Shown one piece after another: positions 59,979-64,000 of a stretch of DNA of 64,000 nt. How positions within the stretch are numbered: position 1 is the stretch's first letter; each line of letters begins with the position of its first letter. The position numbers and the translations under genes are program-made. Source of the stretch: Sipunculus nudus (Eukaryota; Annelida; Sipuncula; Golfingiida; Sipunculidae); contig CM049322.1 in assembly GCA_026874595.1 (NCBI GenBank), positions 59,958,886 to 60,022,885 on the forward strand. The letters are read 5' to 3'. The notes under the pieces are model-generated. The model had not been told where the DNA came from, made no database searches, and saw only the letters and a program-made list of their open reading frames with translations.

Positions 59979-62900
59979 ACACCGGCAAAATGTAGGACGG
60001 CATGAAACGACCAGTATACTACACCGGCAAAATGCAGTACGACATGAAACAACAAGTAATACACTGGAAAAATGCAGTACAACATAAACGACAAGTAATA
60101 CACCGGCAAAATGCAGTACAGCATAAAATGACAAAAAGAACACTAGAAAAATGCAGTACAACATGAAACGACAAGTAGAACAACAGCAAAATGCAGTACG
60201 ACATGAAACGACAAGTAGAACACCAGCAAAATGCAGTACAACATGAAACGACAAGTAGAGCACCAGCAAAATGCAGTACGACATGAAAGGACAAGTAGAA
60301 CACCAGCAGAATGCAGGACGACATGAAACGACAAGTAGAACACCAGCAAAATGCAGTACAACATAAAACGACAAGTAGAACACCAGCAAAATGCAGTACG
60401 ACATGAAACGACAAGTTGAACACCAGCAAAATGCAGGACGACATGAAACGACAAGTAGAACACCAGCAAAATGCAGTACGACATGAAACGACAAGTAAAA
60501 CACCACCAAATGCAGTACAATATGAAACGACAACTAGAACACCAGCAAAATGCAGTACAACATGAAACGACAAGTAGTACACCAGCAAAATGCAGTACAA
60601 CATGGAACGAAAGTAGTACACCATGCAGCAAAACAGTACGACATGAAACGACAAGTAGTACACCAGCAAAATGCAGTACGACATGAAACGACCAGTAGTA
60701 CACCGGCAAAATGTAGGACGGCATGAAACGACCAGTATACTACACCGGCAAAATGCAGTACGACATGAAACAACAAGTAATACACTGGAAAAATGCAGTA
60801 CAACATAAACGACAAGTAATACACCGGCAAAATGCAGTACAGCATAAAATGACAAATAGAACACTAGAAAAATGCAGTACAACATGAAACGACAAGTAGA
60901 ACAACAGCAAAATGCAGTACGACATGAAACGACAAGTAGAACACCAGCAAAATGCAGTACAACATGAAACGACAAGTAGAGCACCAGCAAAATGCAGTAC
61001 GACATGAAAGGACAAGTAGAACACCAGCAGAATGCAGGACGACATGAAACGACAAGTAGAACACCAGCAAAATGCAGTACAACATAAAACGACAAGTAGA
61101 ACACCAGCAAAATGCAGTACGACATGAAACGACAAGTTGAACACCAGCAAAATGCAGGACGACATGAAACGACAAGTAGAACACCAGCAAAATGCAGTAC
61201 GACATGAAACGACAAGTAAAACACCAGCAAAATGCAGTACAACATGAAACGACAAGTAGTACACCAGCAAAATGCAGTACGACATGAAACGACAGAAGTA
61301 CACCGGCAACATGCAGTACGACATGAAACGACCAGTAGTACACCGGCAAAATGTAGGACGACATGAAACGACCAGTATAGTACACCGGCAAAATGCAGTA
61401 CGACATGAAACAACAAGTAATACACCGGCAAAATGCAGTACAACATAAAACGACAAGTGGAACACCAGCAAAATGCAGTACAACATGAAACGACAAGTAG
61501 AACAACAGCAAAATGCAGTACGACATGAAACGACAAGTAATACACCGGCAAAATGCAGTACAACATAAAACGACAAGTAGAACACCAGCAAAATGCAGTA
61601 CAACATAAAACGACAAGTAGAACACCAGCAAAATGCAATACGACATGAAACGACAAGTAATACACCGGCAAAATGCAGTACAACATAAAACGTCAAGTAG
61701 AACACCAGCAAAATGTAGTACAACATGAAACGACAAGTAGAACACCAGCAAAATGCAGTACGACATGAAACGACAAGTAATACACCGGCAAAATGCAGTA
61801 CAACATAAAACGACAAGTAGAACACCAGCAAAATGCAGTACAACATGAAACGACAAGTAGAACACCAGCAAAATGCAGTACGACATGAAACGACAAGTAA
61901 TACACCGGCAAAATGCAGTACAACATAAAACGACAAGTAGAACACCAGCAAAATGCAGTACCACATGAAGCGACAAGTAGAACACCAGCAAAATGCAGTA
62001 CGACATGAAACGACAAGTAATACACCGGCAAAATGCAGTACAACATAAAACGACAAGTAGAACACCAGCAAAATGCAGTACAACATAAAACGACAAGTAG
62101 AACACCAGCAAAATGCAGTACGACATGAAACGACCAGTAATACACCGGAAAAATGCAGTACAACATAAAACGACAAGTAGAACACCAGCAAAATGCAGTA
62201 CAACACAAAACGACAAGTAGAACACCAGCAAAATGCAGTACGACATGAAACGACAAGTAATACACCGGCAAAATGCAGTAGGACATGAAACGACAAGTAA
62301 TACACCGGCAAAATGCAGTACAACATAAAACGACAAGTAGAACACCAGCAAAATGCAGTACAACATGAAACGACAAGTAAAACACCAGCAAAATGCAGTA
62401 CGACATGAAACGACAAGTAATACACCGGCAAAATGCAGTACAACATAAAACGACAAGTAGAACACCAGCAAAATGCAGTACGACATGAAACGACAAGTAA
62501 TACACCAGCAAAATGCAGTACGACATGAAACGACAAGTAATACACCGGCAAAATGCAGTACAACATAAAACGACAAGTAGAACACCAGCAAAATGCAGTA
62601 CAACATGAAACGACAAGTAGTACACCAGCAAAATGCAGTACGACATGAAACGACAAGTAATACACCGGCAAAATGCAGTACAACATAAAACGACAAGTAG
62701 AACACCAGCAAAATGCAGTACAACATGAAACGACAAGTAGAACACCAGCAAAATGCAGTACGACATGAAACGACAAGTAATACACCGGCAAAATGCAGTA
62801 CAACATAAAACGACAAGTAGAACACCAGCAAAATGCAGTACAACATAAAACGACAAGTAGAACACCAGCAAAATGCAGTACGACATGAAACGACAAGTAA

Positions 62901-64000
62901 TACACCGGCAAAATGCAGTACAACATAAAACGACAAGTAGAACACCAGCAAAATGCAGTACAACATGAAACGACAAGTAGAACATCAGCAAAATGCAGTA
63001 CGACATGAAACGACAAGCAATACACCGGCAAAATGCAGTACGACATGAAACGACAAGTAATACACCGGCAAAGTGCAGTACAACATAAAACGACAAGTAG
63101 AACACCAGCAAAATGCAGTACAACATGAAACGACAAGTAGAACACCAGCAAAATGCAGTACGACATGAAACGACAAGTAATACACCGGCAAAATGCAGTA
63201 CAACATAATACGACAAGTAGAACACCAGCAAAATGCAGTACAACATAAAACGACAAGTATAACACCAGCAAAATGCAGTACGATATGAAACGACAAGTAA
63301 TACACCGGCAAAATGCAGTACGACCATGAAACGACAAGTAGAACGCCAGCAAAATGCAGTACAACATGAAACGACAAGTAAAACACCAGCAAAATGCAGT
63401 ACGACATGAAACGACAAGTAAAACACCACCAAATGCAGTACAACATGAAACGACAAGTAGAACACCAGCAAAATGCAGTACAACATGAAACGACAAGTAG
63501 AACGCCAGAAAAATGCAGTACAACATGAAACGACAAGTAAAACACCGGCAAAATGCAGTACGACATGAAACGACAAGTAAAACACCACCAAATGCAGTAC
63601 AACATGAAACGACAAGTAGAACACCAGCAAAATGCAGTACAACATGAAACAACAAGTAGTACACCAGCAAAATGCAGTACAACATGGAACGAAAGTTGTA
63701 CACCATGCAGCAAAACAGTACGACATGAAACGACAAGTAGTACACCAGCAAAATGCAGTACGACATGAAACGACCAGTAGTACACCGGCAAAATGTAGGA
63801 CGGCATGAAACGACCAGTATACTACACCGGCAAAATGCAGTACGACATGAAACAACAAGTAATACACTGGAAAAATGCAGTACAACATAAACGACAAGTA
63901 ATACACCGGCAAAATGCAGTACAGCATAAAATGACAAAAAGAACACTAGAAAAATGCAGTACAACATGAAACGACAAGTAGAACAACAGCAAAATGCAGT
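58700..64000. repeat. 3,803-bp offset duplication at the right edge of the window
   Basis: Sequence from about 58.70 to 60.19 kb is found again at about 62.51-64.00 kb with offset 3,803. It includes 'aagttgtacaccatgcagc' (59890 and 63693) and 'gacaaaaagaacactag' (60129 and 63932). The intervening part belongs to a different block type related to 42.5-46.3 kb. Confidence 0.8.

Larger units (their letters stand above)
37879..64000. repeat. 40-bp satellite array, about 655 units, continues past the window
   Basis: The unit contains 'gtacaacatgaaacgacaag' and 'tagaacaccagcaaaatgca'. Common variants are tacgac or tacaac, catgaaac or cataaaac, and tagaacaccagc, taatacaccggc or tagtacaccagc. The three main variants follow each other as a 120-bp trimer, very regular at 38.1-39.2 kb. 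A rarer variant unit (atggaacgaaagtagtacac, then catgcagcaaaacagtacg) recurs 21 times counting the edge duplication and marks larger blocks. On the minus strand the unit has no stop in any frame, so frames up to 1,811 codons appear in all three phases. The strand with stops has nothing above 81 codons. No splice or domain evidence supports coding. Confidence 0.97.

Noticed and set aside
37769-63967. Dozens of long minus-strand frames in the 40-bp array as membrane proteins
   Set aside because: They overlap each other in all three frames and repeat the same 40 residues. Their openness follows from the satellite unit lacking reverse stops.
37879-64000. CRISPR array
   Set aside because: Units are head-to-tail with no unique spacers, and the window is eukaryotic with spliced exons.

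Overview
The window looks like intronic and intergenic DNA of an invertebrate animal, most likely a bivalve mollusc. The reasons are small spliced exons in AT-rich non-coding sequence, several decayed non-LTR retrotransposon fragments, and dispersed tags of kinds I associate with bivalve genomes (the 'gaccttgaagat...ggtcaaggtca' module, the 'acaagggacccatgggtca' tag, and a 'ggaccacgactatagctcag' element end). The species was not identified, and there is no bacterial-style gene organisation.

One real gene is recognised: part of an SLC37A1/A2-like sugar-phosphate exchanger on the minus strand. Three consecutive small exons (30208-30289, 25292-25376, 8182-8260) each have proper AG/GT borders. 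Their phases fit, and joined they read as the first transmembrane helix with the SRKPIS motif, the N-glycosylated lumenal loop ending WCSWPPFD, and the second helix (LLGSLDYAFLFAYAVGMFIS). The first exon, with the N-terminal ~20 residues, and all exons after the second helix were not found.

The rest is dominated by tandem arrays, about 41 kb of the 64 kb. From left to right these are: a 33-bp array (4.26-5.52 kb), a 45-bp array (6.10-7.93 kb), a 57-bp array of exactly 190 net units (9.02-19.85 kb, in the 17-kb second intron), a 15-bp array (23.26-24.47 kb, same intron), small 36-, 45- and 37-bp arrays, and a 40-bp satellite from 37.7 kb to the window edge (>26 kb, about 655 units). The satellite has nested higher-order structure: a 120-bp trimer, blocks of 721 to 1,881 bp, and segmental duplications of 1,841, 1,846, 3,006 and 3,803 bp. 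The very long open frames in these arrays come from unit length and lack of stops; I do not regard them as genes.

Between the arrays lie LINE fragments on the minus strand, an imperfect foldback element abutting the 57-bp array, a candidate solo LTR, a pair of hairpin-headed repeats around a short orphan reading frame, and five copies or fragments of a dispersed element ending in a hairpin. The most informative structural observations are the founder-like 126-bp duplication at the edge of the 40-bp satellite, the stepwise duplication history inside it, and a 155-bp perfect copy of the end of the 45-bp array embedded in the 33-bp array.
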